From assembly GCA_021791455.1 (NCBI GenBank), contig JAJYWM010000370.1, positions 1 through 34,656 of the forward strand: DNA of 34,656 nt, given 5' to 3'. A program made the position numbers and the translations under genes. The DNA is from a bacterium (GTDB taxonomy: Bacteria; Chloroflexota; Dormibacteria; UBA8260; Bog-877). Of the stretch, positions 26,635 to 34,332 are shown piece after piece. How positions within the stretch are numbered: the stretch's first letter is position 1; the number at the start of each line of letters is the position of its first letter. Below the pieces are notes generated by a model. That model ran no database searches. It saw nothing but the letters and a program-made list of their open reading frames with translations, and was not told the DNA's origin.

Positions 26635-27360
26635 GCCGGTAGGTTAATCCCCTGGCTGGCGTTCAGGGGTTACTGGCGCGCAACTTTTGCGTTGGTAGTT
26701 CTGAGCGCGACCTGTCTCTTTGCCGTGACCTGGATTGCCACTCCCAACACCTCCAACCTGGTCGCGCGAGTGCGGCGCCTCGACTTCGCCCACCACACCA
26801 AGCCACTGACTCCAAATGAGGTGCCGCACTATCTGGCGGACGCCCTGATTGCCATGGAGGATTCCAGTTTCTACCAGGACCGGGGCGTCAACCTGGAGGG
26901 CCTCGTGCGATCGGCCGGCTACGACCTTGTGCACCTCTGCGAGTGCCAGGGAGGCTCAACCATCACAGAGGAGCTGGCCGACGACATCTACATGGGCGGC
27001 TCCGATCATTCCGTCTGGCTGCGCTGGTGGGACATCGTTCTGGCGCTCAAACTTGAAGACCACCTGAGCAAGACCCAGGTTCTGGACGCGTTTCTGTCGC
27101 AGGTCTATCTCGGTAGCGGGGCCTACGGCGCGCCCCAGGCCAGCGAGCGCTACTTTCACCAGCCTCTCCGGCGGGATTCCCTGGCCGAGCTGGCGCTGCT
27201 GGCGGGGCTGCCACAGGCTCCGAACCTGCTTGACCCGCTCACCCATCCCACAGCCGCCAGAGCCCGGCGGGAAGACGTGATCGAGCAGATGCAGGCGGAT
27301 GGATACATCACAGCGGACCAGGCCCGAGCCGCAGAGGAGGCACCGCTCCTAGCCACCTGA
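26617..27360 (+). CDS. Stand-alone GT51 (penicillin-binding protein transglycosylase) domain protein
   Basis: A 247-residue glycosyltransferase 51 protein, monofunctional (no transpeptidase domain), anchored by an N-terminal helix (about 22-41). It polymerises lipid II-type glycans outside the membrane. Motif 1 is I-A-M-E-D-S-S-F-Y, with catalytic Glu81; motif 2 is G-G-S-T-I-T-E-E-L, where most family members have Q-Q; motif 3, normally R-K-x-x-E, is R-W-W-D (Asp139), so the second catalytic Glu is Asp. Downstream the Y-L-G-S-G-A-Y-G and A-L-L-A-G-L-P-Q-A-P segments are normal. Activity may be altered. A TACAGT hexamer ends 8 bases before the ATG. Converges with galE. Confidence 0.85.
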   Translation: MQQSAHAGRLIPWLAFRGYWRATFALVVLSATCLFAVTWIATPNTSNLVARVRRLDFAHHTKPLTPNEVPHYLADALIAMEDSSFYQDRGVNLEGLVRSAGYDLVHLCECQGGSTITEELADDIYMGGSDHSVWLRWWDIVLALKLEDHLSKTQVLDAFLSQVYLGSGAYGAPQASERYFHQPLRRDSLAELALLAGLPQAPNLLDPLTHPTAARARREDVIEQMQADGYITADQARAAEEAPLLAT

Positions 27361-27379
27361 GCAATTCCCTTGGGCTCGC

Positions 27380-28381
27380 TCACCCGGTGATGTCCTCAGC
27401 GAGCGGCCGTGAGCGCGTGAACGTCCAAGCATCTCCGATGATCTCCTCCAGCCCGGGGTGTTTGGGGATCCAGCCCAGCTCATCTTGAATCCTCCGACTG
27501 GAGGCAACGAGCACCGCGGGGTCCCCCGGACGACGCCGGACCACCTGGACCGGGATCGCCGCGCCTGTGACCCGCCTTGCGGCTGCGACGATCTCGAGCA
27601 CGGAGAAACCCGCCCCGTTGCCGAGATTGTAAATTCGGTGGCCGCCACGTCCATCGATGGCCCCTGGCCCCATCGAGTCCAGGGCCAGCAGATGAGCGCT
27701 GGCAAGGTCATTGACGTGGAGGTAATCCCGGATGCAGGTCCCGTCGGCGGTGGGGTAGTCGTCGCCGAAGACTGTGAGGAATGGTGCCTTGCCAGCCGCA
27801 ACCCGCAGCACGTTGGGAATCAGATGCGTCTCCGGATGATGGCGCTCGCCGGCGTCCTCAAGCGCACCCGCCACGTTAAAGTACCGCAGGCTGACGGCCC
27901 GCAGTCCATGGGCACGCGCCTCGTCGCCGATCATCATGTCGGCCGCGAGCTTGGAGCTGCCGTAGGCACTTGTCGGCTTGACGCGTTGTTCCTCGTCTAC
28001 CGGGATGGACTGCGGCTCGCCATATGTTGAGGCGGTCGAGGAGAACACCAGGCAGCGCACCCCCGCGTCCCGCATCGCATCCAGCAGACTTCTCGTACCT
28101 CCGACGTTGTTGTCCCAATAGAGCTCCGGTCTCTGCTCGGATTCACCCACCAGCGAGCGTGCGGCGAAGTGCATCACCGCATCGGCACCAGGTAGAACCT
28201 TCTCAGCCAAGGTGGCTCGATCACGGACATCCACCTCGACAAGGGGTACCCCAGGAGGCACTGCCTCACGGTGACCGGTGGCCAGATTATCGGCCACAAC
28301 CAGATCGTGTCCCGCAGCCAGGAGCCGCCGGGACACTACGCTTCCTATGTACCCGGCGCCTCCGACGACCACGATTCTCAC
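27380..28381 (-). CDS. galE: UDP-glucose 4-epimerase
   Basis: Interconverts UDP-glucose and UDP-galactose for polysaccharide synthesis. The 333-residue extended SDR protein has G-G-A-G-Y-I-G-S near residues 7-14, the substrate loop S-S-T-A-S-T-Y-G, catalytic Tyr and Lys in Y-G-S-S-K, and the family's D-G-T-C-I-R-D-Y-L-H-V and Y-N-L-G-N-G motifs. Length is normal (about 330-340). The GTG at 28381 is chosen because the family starts at V-R-I-V-V-V-G-G-A; a more upstream frame adds 16 unrelated residues. GAGGG is about 10 bases upstream. It could supply sugar donors for the envelope genes at 11.7-14.8 kb. Confidence 0.95.
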   Translation of the reverse strand: MRIVVVGGAGYIGSVVSRRLLAAGHDLVVADNLATGHREAVPPGVPLVEVDVRDRATLAEKVLPGADAVMHFAARSLVGESEQRPELYWDNNVGGTRSLLDAMRDAGVRCLVFSSTASTYGEPQSIPVDEEQRVKPTSAYGSSKLAADMMIGDEARAHGLRAVSLRYFNVAGALEDAGERHHPETHLIPNVLRVAAGKAPFLTVFGDDYPTADGTCIRDYLHVNDLASAHLLALDSMGPGAIDGRGGHRIYNLGNGAGFSVLEIVAAARRVTGAAIPVQVVRRRPGDPAVLVASSRRIQDELGWIPKHPGLEEIIGDAWTFTRSRPLAEDITG

Positions 28382-29288
28382 TGGTACGCTGCCCTCATTG
28401 GTGTACCGGTCCCCAAAGTGCGTCCCCAAGCCCGGCGGACGCCGCTTGGAACCGCTTCATCCTATTAGCACGACCCCATGAGCCGCCTCCGGCGAGACCG
28501 ACCCCGGTAGCCGGCAAGGCGACTAGGTGCTGGCTCGCTCAACCAGGAACAGTGACCGATGAAGCAAGGACATCGCCCGCGCCGCATCTTCGTGAAGATA
28601 GCCTTGGGCCACCGCGGGGCCCGACGCGGCGTTCCCTCGTTCGAGACGGGCCGCGCCCGGCCGCGCAACCGGCGACCAGGGACTCGCGCGGTGGACCAAC
28701 CTCTGCGCCAGGTACGCATGTTGGGGGCTCCCGAAGGCTCGATCGCAATCGAAAACCTGTCGAGCGCTCAGGTCGCAGTCAGTCCGGCCAGAATGATGCT
28801 GCCTGAGCAACCTCAGCCCGGCTTGGGGCACTCCTGTGAGGTCGGGCACACCCTCGTTTGACGGACAGTTCGGGAAGTGGTCCTTGCCCTGGGATCCCTC
28901 AGCCCGACACCGGCGACGACCGCTCTAGGTACATCCAGCCTCGCTCCTCCTTGCTTGCTCCAGGCCCCACTCCGGCCGCCGTAGCTAGCCCGTGCCACCC
29001 GGAAGGCAACGCCGGGGTCTGCGCAGACTCCCAGCCGGTACGGAGAGCTTGGTCGGCGGCGCAGCAGACGCTCGGCCAACCCGTGCCGGCGCGTGGACGC
29101 GAGTCTCTCAGGACCACCCTCAAGACTGGTTCCCGGCCGACGGGGCCCGCGGCACCCTAAATGACACGCTGGCCGCCAGCGGCGCCCACACCGGCACCGG
29201 TTAGACTAGCTCTCCAGGCTGCGGGCACCTCGACGAACTCGGGCCCTCATGTCGTCGAAGTCGGGTGCGGGGCCGTCGGGGACTCCGG
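28382..29288. other. About 900 bases without a recognisable gene upstream of tRNA-Phe
   Basis: The stretch between galE and tRNA-Phe has high GC and several overlapping open frames on both strands, each of about 60-108 codons, none with a recognisable domain, a ribosome site or consistent codon use. I see no RNA family, terminator or insertion-sequence end. It may be an older tRNA-side scar of mobile elements or simply intergenic. Confidence 0.4.
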
Positions 29289-29361
29289 GCCGAGGTAGCT
29301 CAGTTGGTAGAGCACGGGTCTGAAAAACCCGGTGTCGGCGGTTCGATCCCGCCCCTCGGCA
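29289..29361 (+). tRNA. tRNA-Phe (anticodon GAA)
   Basis: Complete cloverleaf: acceptor arms GCCGAGG and CCTCGGC, D arm with A-G-C-T-C-A-G-T-T-G-G, anticodon stem CGGGT/ACCCG around the loop CTGAAAA (anticodon GAA), variable region and T arm GGCGG-TTCGATC-CCGCC. Discriminator A at 29361 is followed by CC, so CCA is only partly encoded. It is the only tRNA in the window and is the likely integration target for the element on its right side. Confidence 0.97.
29336..29361 (+). other. Putative attL at the 3' end of tRNA-Phe
   Basis: Tyrosine recombinase elements commonly use the 3' half of a tRNA as core site. The tRNA remains intact and an integrase plus excisionase-like gene lie on its 3' side. 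No second copy of the tRNA 3' end is found within the window, so attR must be beyond position 34,656 if this assignment is right. Boundaries of the core are not known. Confidence 0.4.
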
Positions 29362-30338
29362 CCGCCAATTTGATCTCAAGACTGATCCCATCAAGCCATA
29401 ACTGGGTACCAGCCGCCCGGGTTTACCCCTACCGATACCCCTACCGGAGGAAGCCGACACCTGGCACGGCTGTAGCTTGGAGACACCCATCAGGCCCCAG
29501 ACCGTCCTCGGACCGGGCGGTTGGCACTCGGACGATCAGCGCACGCTATGTCGGCGAGCTCCTGCCGACCATATGAAGTGCCTGCAGAGTCCGGAACGGG
29601 GGCCACGAAACGGTTGATGTCACTCGCCTTCAACGACTCTCCCGCAAGCGGAAGTCGGTCACTGCAGTTCCCGACTATTAGGAGCAAAGCCCATTCAGGT
29701 GGCCGCGCACAGTCTGCCAGAGGCGGTACGAACTGGTGTTTCTGAGCCAGCTGGCTGGCAGCGGAATGGGCTGGCGTCATTCAAACCGGGTGCACCGACC
29801 GAGCAGCGACAACCGAATAGAGACGCATCCACTGGGTCCTGATACTGATCAGTAGCCCCTCCGTCAGTCCGCTTCCTAGTCGCCCGGAGGCCCCGATCAT
29901 GGGCAACTACAGCGAACGTCGGCAACGCGGCGTTTCCACCGATGCGTCCAAAGGGAAGGGGCGCCACGCCAGAGCCGCCCTCGAGATCGCGGAGCATGGT
30001 CCCCGCGTGGCCGACGGCGCCCGGGGCACCCTCCAGCTCCATGAGCCCTGCCCCAGCGCGGTCATCATAAAGTTATGGCTGACCTCGGGCAAGAGGGCCA
30101 GCTCGCTCCAAGCGTGACCTAAAATTCACAGCTCCAGCGCCTTCTCGATGCCACCCCCGCCCCACCACCCGCACCAGCGATTCATCCGCCTCCAAGGTTC
30201 CCAATCTGGACTACCCCCGCTCTCCTCGTTCGACCGCTTCAGCCCCATCCCTCCTTCTGACCGATCCCGGCCCCCCTTTAAGGAGTCCGCCAAGGACCAG
30301 ATCAGGGCACTTGCGCACACAAATCCTGCCCTGCCTCA
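29362..30338. other. About 1 kb without a supported gene between tRNA-Phe and the ATPase gene
   Basis: Contains two nearly identical 12-base copies, TACCCCTACCGA then TACCCCTACCGG (29424-29447), possibly integrase arm sites, and several short overlapping open frames with no recognisable product. I see no structured RNA family. A remnant gene cannot be excluded around 29,700-30,120, where frames on both strands stay open, but nothing supports it. Confidence 0.4.
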
Positions 30339-30447
30339 TACAATCGCCGCATGCACCCTGAGGGTGCCCACTGCCGCCGAGGTGGGCACATATTTGGGGG
30401 GCCGCAGCAGTTCGCGCTGCGGACCCTAAACCCAAGCGAGGAAAGTG
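30339..30447 (+). promoter_or_regulatory. Probable -10 box and structured leader of the ATPase gene
   Basis: TACAAT (30339-30344) would place the transcript start near 30351. Directly after it come three perfect stem-loops: GCACCC/GGGTGC (30353-30367, 3-base loop), GTGCCCAC/GTGGGCAC (30364-30389, 8 pairs) and CCGCAGC/GCTGCGG (30402-30422, 7 pairs). The first two share bases 30364-30367 and cannot form together. The ribosome site GAGGAAA (30438-30444) follows the third stem. This could be an attenuator, a ligand or protein-binding leader, or a set of operators. No convincing -35 is visible. Confidence 0.5.
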
Positions 30448-32622
30448 ATGGCCGAGTTTACCCCTGCAGCACTAACGGGGTTTCGCGACGCGGCACAGTC
30501 GCTGAAACTCTACCGCCGTGCCGAGCTCTCCACCGAAGGAGGCTCATCGCTAATTGAGGACCTCTACGTCGATCCACTCCCGGAGGACCACATACTTCAG
30601 ACAATCCTCAAACCCAACACGACATTCATCATCGGGCGTAAGGGTACCGGAAAGTCCACTGTGTTTCAGCGTGCTCAGCACGAGCTGCGCGCCTCCGACT
30701 CCATAGTCTCGGCCTACGTCGATATCAAGACCGTATACGAGTCCTCACAAGTAGATCCTTCCCTATTGGCCGACATCAGCGCGCTCCCCTCAACTCTTCC
30801 CGCAGCATCGCTAGAGCGCCTACTCCTCTACAGAGCGTTTCTCCAGGAAGTTATTGGCGCCATACGCCAAGAGCTTGAGACCAAAGTGCGCCGCACCATC
30901 TGGCAGAAGATTAAAGCCACCATTGGCCAACCGTTTGGAGAGCTCTTCGAAGGGCTCGACGAGTTGCTGGACGCCGCGAATTCCGACCGCTTCATCAGTG
31001 TGCTCGCAACTCGGACCGAGAACATACGAGAAACGGGGCAGTCCTCAGATGGGACCGCACTGGGCATTGGTGCTGCTGCATCCGTAAGCCCGACCGCTCC
31101 CGGCCTGAATCCGTCCCTTTCTTATTCCGCCTCGGCGAGCAGTTCCTCGGGCACGGAACGTACCTTTGCAGACGTCCTCTTACGCGTCTTTGACGTCAAG
31201 GAATACGTAATTCGACTAAGGGACCTATTGCATCAGGTTGGTATCAGACAACTCTACGTCTTCATCGACGACTTCTCGGAGCTCCCGCCGGAGGCAATGG
31301 AGCTTGTGGTCGATACCGTCCTGGCGCCACTGAACAACTGGTCAGACGAGCTCGTGAAGTTCAAGGTCGCGGCCTATCCGGGACGAGTTTATCTCGGCAG
31401 CATCGACAAGACCAAGATCGACGAGGTTAATCTCGATTTATTCAGCCTCTACGGCACGTCGAATATCACCACAATGGAAGAAAAGGCGATCGAATTCACG
31501 CGCCGTTTGATCCAGAAGCGTCTCGGGGCTTACGCACATCTCGGCACCGATGAGTTTTTCGCCCCACGAAACGACGATGAGATCTGGCGCCACCTATTTT
31601 ATGCCACCATGGCGAACCCCCGTAACCTCGGATACCTACTCTTCTTCCTCTACGAGTCCAAGCTAATATACGGACAACAGATTAACGTAACAGCAATACG
31701 TGAGGCGGCTCGTCGGTACTACGAGGAGAAGATTGAAGCGTACTTTGCCATGAATCGCTTTCTCCACGAGAGCTTTTCGGAACGCTCATCGATTTACAGT
31801 CTCAGGGACCTTCTCGACGAGATCATCGAGCGCGCTCGCGGGCTCCGCTCGCATCAAGGCTCCGAGATAATGAAGGACATTAGCGGCCGGCCCCCAACAA
31901 GCCATTTTCACGTGGTGACGGAGCTTGAATCACTCCTCAGCACGCTCGAACTCAATTTTTTTCTCACGAAGTACTATGTTCAGAGCGACCGGGACGGGCG
32001 TCAAGTTACCGTTTTTGCGTTGAACTACGGCCTTTGTAACAAGTTCACGATCGAGTTCGGTAGGCCGACTGGTCGCCGCGAGTATCGCCTATACTTCGTC
32101 GAGCGCATTTTCGACTACACGTCGCTCTTGCAGGGGTACGTGCGCACCAATCAAGAGATCGTCTGCGATTCGTGTGCTGCTCGCTACGAACTGGCGAACT
32201 TGAGCGCGCTACAGCTATACGGGATGATGTGCCCGTCCTGCAAGAGCGGAACATGTACGGTTACCAATCTTTCGAAAAAGTACGAGCAAATGCTCCGCGC
32301 TATCTCAGATGAACTATTGCTTCCAAGAGTAGAGCTGGGAATCCTGCACACTCTCGGTACAGCCGGACCGCCGCAATTCCCAGCTGATATTGCTGGCGAA
32401 CTCGACTGTTCCTACCAGTTGGTGGGAAAGCGGGGTAAGATCTTGGCAGACCGAGGCCTCGTCCTGCGCTCGAAGAACGACGCTGGGCGGCGTCAGCTCA
32501 CGATAACCGAACAGGCGAAGCAGATTTACCTAGACAGCGTTCTAGATGGCCCGGTGGCGTCAGCAAGTGATCATGGGGTCGCAGACAATCGGCCAGAGGA
32601 AGCTCCCGGCGCCGTTTCCTAG
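30448..32622 (+). CDS. Large P-loop ATPase with zinc-ribbon and C-terminal winged-helix domain, candidate accessory/defence gene
   Basis: A 724-residue protein. Walker A is G-R-K-G-T-G-K-S-T (about 63-71), Walker B Y-V-F-I-D-D-F (about 270-276), and A-N-P-R-N-L-G (about 389-395) resembles an ATPase lid motif. The ATPase core is closest to what I know as the Sll1717-type/KAP-like P-loop ATPases. A Ser/Ala-rich linker sits near 204-238. A zinc-ribbon (C-D-S-C about 573-576, C-P-S-C about 595-598) and a winged-helix (about 625-700) follow, so it may bind nucleic acid. The start is the ATG at 30448, with GAGG 6-7 bases upstream. Coding is AT-richer than neighbours. It stands alone between tRNA-Phe and the convergent integrase gene. 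Function is unknown; phage-defence or element control are both possible. Confidence 0.7.
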   Translation: MAEFTPAALTGFRDAAQSLKLYRRAELSTEGGSSLIEDLYVDPLPEDHILQTILKPNTTFIIGRKGTGKSTVFQRAQHELRASDSIVSAYVDIKTVYESSQVDPSLLADISALPSTLPAASLERLLLYRAFLQEVIGAIRQELETKVRRTIWQKIKATIGQPFGELFEGLDELLDAANSDRFISVLATRTENIRETGQSSDGTALGIGAAASVSPTAPGLNPSLSYSASASSSSGTERTFADVLLRVFDVKEYVIRLRDLLHQVGIRQLYVFIDDFSELPPEAMELVVDTVLAPLNNWSDELVKFKVAAYPGRVYLGSIDKTKIDEVNLDLFSLYGTSNITTMEEKAIEFTRRLIQKRLGAYAHLGTDEFFAPRNDDEIWRHLFYATMANPRNLGYLLFFLYESKLIYGQQINVTAIREAARRYYEEKIEAYFAMNRFLHESFSERSSIYSLRDLLDEIIERARGLRSHQGSEIMKDISGRPPTSHFHVVTELESLLSTLELNFFLTKYYVQSDRDGRQVTVFALNYGLCNKFTIEFGRPTGRREYRLYFVERIFDYTSLLQGYVRTNQEIVCDSCAARYELANLSALQLYGMMCPSCKSGTCTVTNLSKKYEQMLRAISDELLLPRVELGILHTLGTAGPPQFPADIAGELDCSYQLVGKRGKILADRGLVLRSKNDAGRRQLTITEQAKQIYLDSVLDGPVASASDHGVADNRPEEAPGAVS

Positions 32623-32770
32623 AGGTCGCACCGTGCAGCCGACTTCGCGAGGGAACGCGCCAGGTAACAGGTGGCCGCGGCACTTCTGACCCGACGCGAG
32701 ACGGTTAATCGTGGTGAGCCCTGGTGTGCAGAGATCGTGTTGCGCCGGCGTAGTGTGGCGTTGCATGGTG

Positions 32771-32807
32771 CGCGACGATGGCGACCTAGAGCCATCGCTT
32801 CGTCGCG
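32771..32807. repeat. Long imperfect hairpin between the convergent ATPase and integrase genes
   Basis: The arm GCGACGATGGC pairs with GCCATCG...CGTCGC, giving 11 base pairs interrupted by a 5-base bulge, extended by one more C-G pair. It sits in the 275-base gap between two convergent genes. It could be a bidirectional terminator, though there is no T tract. The rest of the gap (32,623-32,897) holds no gene I can support. Confidence 0.4.
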
Positions 32808-32897
32808 ATTGCCGATCAGCTTGGTTGCAGCGCTGAAGGACAGGGGGGCCGACAATCCGCCCGACGGTCGCAAGGATCTCCACGAAGGGTCCGCCAG

Positions 32898-34019
32898 TCA
32901 TCCACCCGCCAGCAGGGTGTCAATCGCTCCTGCTGCCTGCCGCTGCATGGACTCCGTGACGTGGCTGTACAGGTCCAAGGTGATCGCCACGGTCGAGTGC
33001 CCAAGCATCTCGGAGGCGATTTTGGGATGGACGCCTTGACCCAGCAGCAGTGTGGCTGCGGTATGTCTCAGATCGTGGAACCGTACCGGAGGAAGTCCGG
33101 CGCGCTCCAGAAGGGGCCGGTAGGAGCGTCGCAACACGTTGCCAGGCTCCAGGGGCGTTCCGATGGCAGTGGTGAACACCAGCCCGTTCTCCTGCCAACA
33201 TGTCCCCGCCCTAAGTCTCCCCTCCAGCTGTGCCACCCGATGGCGCTGGAGCGCTGCCCGGCCAACATCGGGGAGCACCACTAGCCGTCGGGAGCGTGAG
33301 GTCTTGGGTTCCCCGATCGACCAGCCGCCGCCGATCCGGTGCAGCGTCCCATTCACCGTCAGCGTGCCTCTCTCGCAGTCGGCATCCCGCCAACGTAGAG
33401 CCAGCAACTCCCCTTGTCGCATCCCAGTCGTCACAGCAAGCACATACAACGCCTCCAGTGGGTCACCCTCTGCGGCTTTCAAAAGAAGGCGAACCTGTGC
33501 CGCGTCCAACACCTGCCAGTTGGACCGCTCGGTCTGTGGCAGATCCACCAGATCGGCAACGTTCCGCCCGACAACCCCCCAGCGCATGGCCTGGGCGAGT
33601 ACTCGGTGGATGACGGCGTGGACGTGAAGGACGGAGCGGGCGCTCAACCCTGCCTCGAGCATCTCGCCGTAGAGCCGCTGAAGGTGTTGAGGACTCAGGC
33701 GGGACAAGGGTACCCCGCCGATGAAGGGGAGCACGTGCAGCTCCAGGTCGCGCCTGTACTTGTCCCAGGTCGTCGGGCGGACGCTGCTCCGGGACGCCTC
33801 CAACCACCCCTTCACAAAGGTCTGTACCGACTCCCGCTGAGGTGGCACCGGAACTCCGTCCTGACGAGCCTTCATGGCCACAACCAACTGCTTGTGGACC
33901 GCTTCACGGGTCTTACCGTAGAAGGACCGCCGCTTGGTTCCGACGGTGACACGCGCCTCCCACAGTCCGTCGCTCGGTCGCTGACGGATGTTGCCCTCGC
34001 CGTTCGCCCGCCTCGCCAT
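32898..34019 (-). CDS. int: Tyrosine recombinase / integrase
   Basis: A 373-residue phage-type integrase. An N-terminal AP2-like arm-binding region (G-x-G-N-I-R-Q-R-x-S-D-G-L-W-E-A-R) is followed by a SAM-like core-binding domain (about 65-145) and a catalytic domain with Arg201 (T-G-M-R-Q-G-E), Lys239 (E-P-K-T), His315 and Arg318 (H-D-L-R-H-T), His341 (G-H-S) and the nucleophile Tyr351 (L-Y-S-H-V). All catalytic residues are intact, so it is likely active. The ATG has GGGGA just upstream. It lies 7 bases after the excisionase-like gene and reads toward tRNA-Phe. GC is host-like, unlike the neighbouring ATPase gene. Confidence 0.95.
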   Translation of the reverse strand: MARRANGEGNIRQRPSDGLWEARVTVGTKRRSFYGKTREAVHKQLVVAMKARQDGVPVPPQRESVQTFVKGWLEASRSSVRPTTWDKYRRDLELHVLPFIGGVPLSRLSPQHLQRLYGEMLEAGLSARSVLHVHAVIHRVLAQAMRWGVVGRNVADLVDLPQTERSNWQVLDAAQVRLLLKAAEGDPLEALYVLAVTTGMRQGELLALRWRDADCERGTLTVNGTLHRIGGGWSIGEPKTSRSRRLVVLPDVGRAALQRHRVAQLEGRLRAGTCWQENGLVFTTAIGTPLEPGNVLRRSYRPLLERAGLPPVRFHDLRHTAATLLLGQGVHPKIASEMLGHSTVAITLDLYSHVTESMQRQAAGAIDTLLAGG

Positions 34020-34026
34020 GCTTCCC

Positions 34027-34332
34027 CTATCCTGGCCCCGCCCGAGGTGTCATGCAAGGGCTGGACCCCGACAGACCTGCCCGCCGGAGTGAATGGCCAA
34101 TCCGGCCGTCTGCGAACGGGACCTGATCCGTTCCATTCGATTCCAGATCCCCTTCCTGCAGAAATACTTGCTTCCTGATGAACTCCTCGACCTCGCTCAC
34201 CGGGACACGCGTCAACCGCCCCAACTTGACGACAGGTAGCTCTCCTCGCTGGATCATCCCGTAGACGTAGGTCCGCCCACAGCCCAAGACTGAGGCGACC
34301 TCGTTGACGCTGAGCAGGAGCTTCTGGCTCAT
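34027..34332 (-). CDS. Excisionase-like helix-turn-helix protein
   Basis: A 101-residue protein with an N-terminal MerR-like/excisionase HTH domain (about 5-55): L-S-V-N-E-V-A-S-V-L-G-C-G-R-T-Y-V-Y, then G-E-L-P-V-V-K-L-G-R-L-T-R-V-P-V-S-E-V-E-E-F-I. Such proteins bind the att region and direct excision or act as repressors. The C-terminal half is poorly structured and Gly/Ser-rich. The ATG overlaps the stop of the gene upstream (ATGA), and the integrase gene follows by 7 bases, so the three form one transcription unit. Confidence 0.85.
   Translation of the reverse strand: MSQKLLLSVNEVASVLGCGRTYVYGMIQRGELPVVKLGRLTRVPVSEVEEFIRKQVFLQEGDLESNGTDQVPFADGRIGHSLRRAGLSGSSPCMTPRAGPG

Noticed and set aside
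28523..28849. 108-codon minus-strand frame between galE and tRNA-Phe as a decayed gene
   Set aside because: No family resemblance, no ribosome site and competing open frames on the other strand; not enough to call a pseudogene.
31540..31549. A 10-base copy of the tRNA-Phe 3' end (CTCGGCACCG) inside the ATPase gene
   Set aside because: It is only 10 bases, inside a coding region without other att features, and similar matches are expected by chance in GC-rich DNA. Not taken as attR.
33085..33097. TACCGGAGGAAG shared between the integrase gene and the region after tRNA-Phe (near 29,442)
   Set aside because: The match stops after 12 bases and does not extend as a homologous fragment, so it is not evidence of an integrase remnant.
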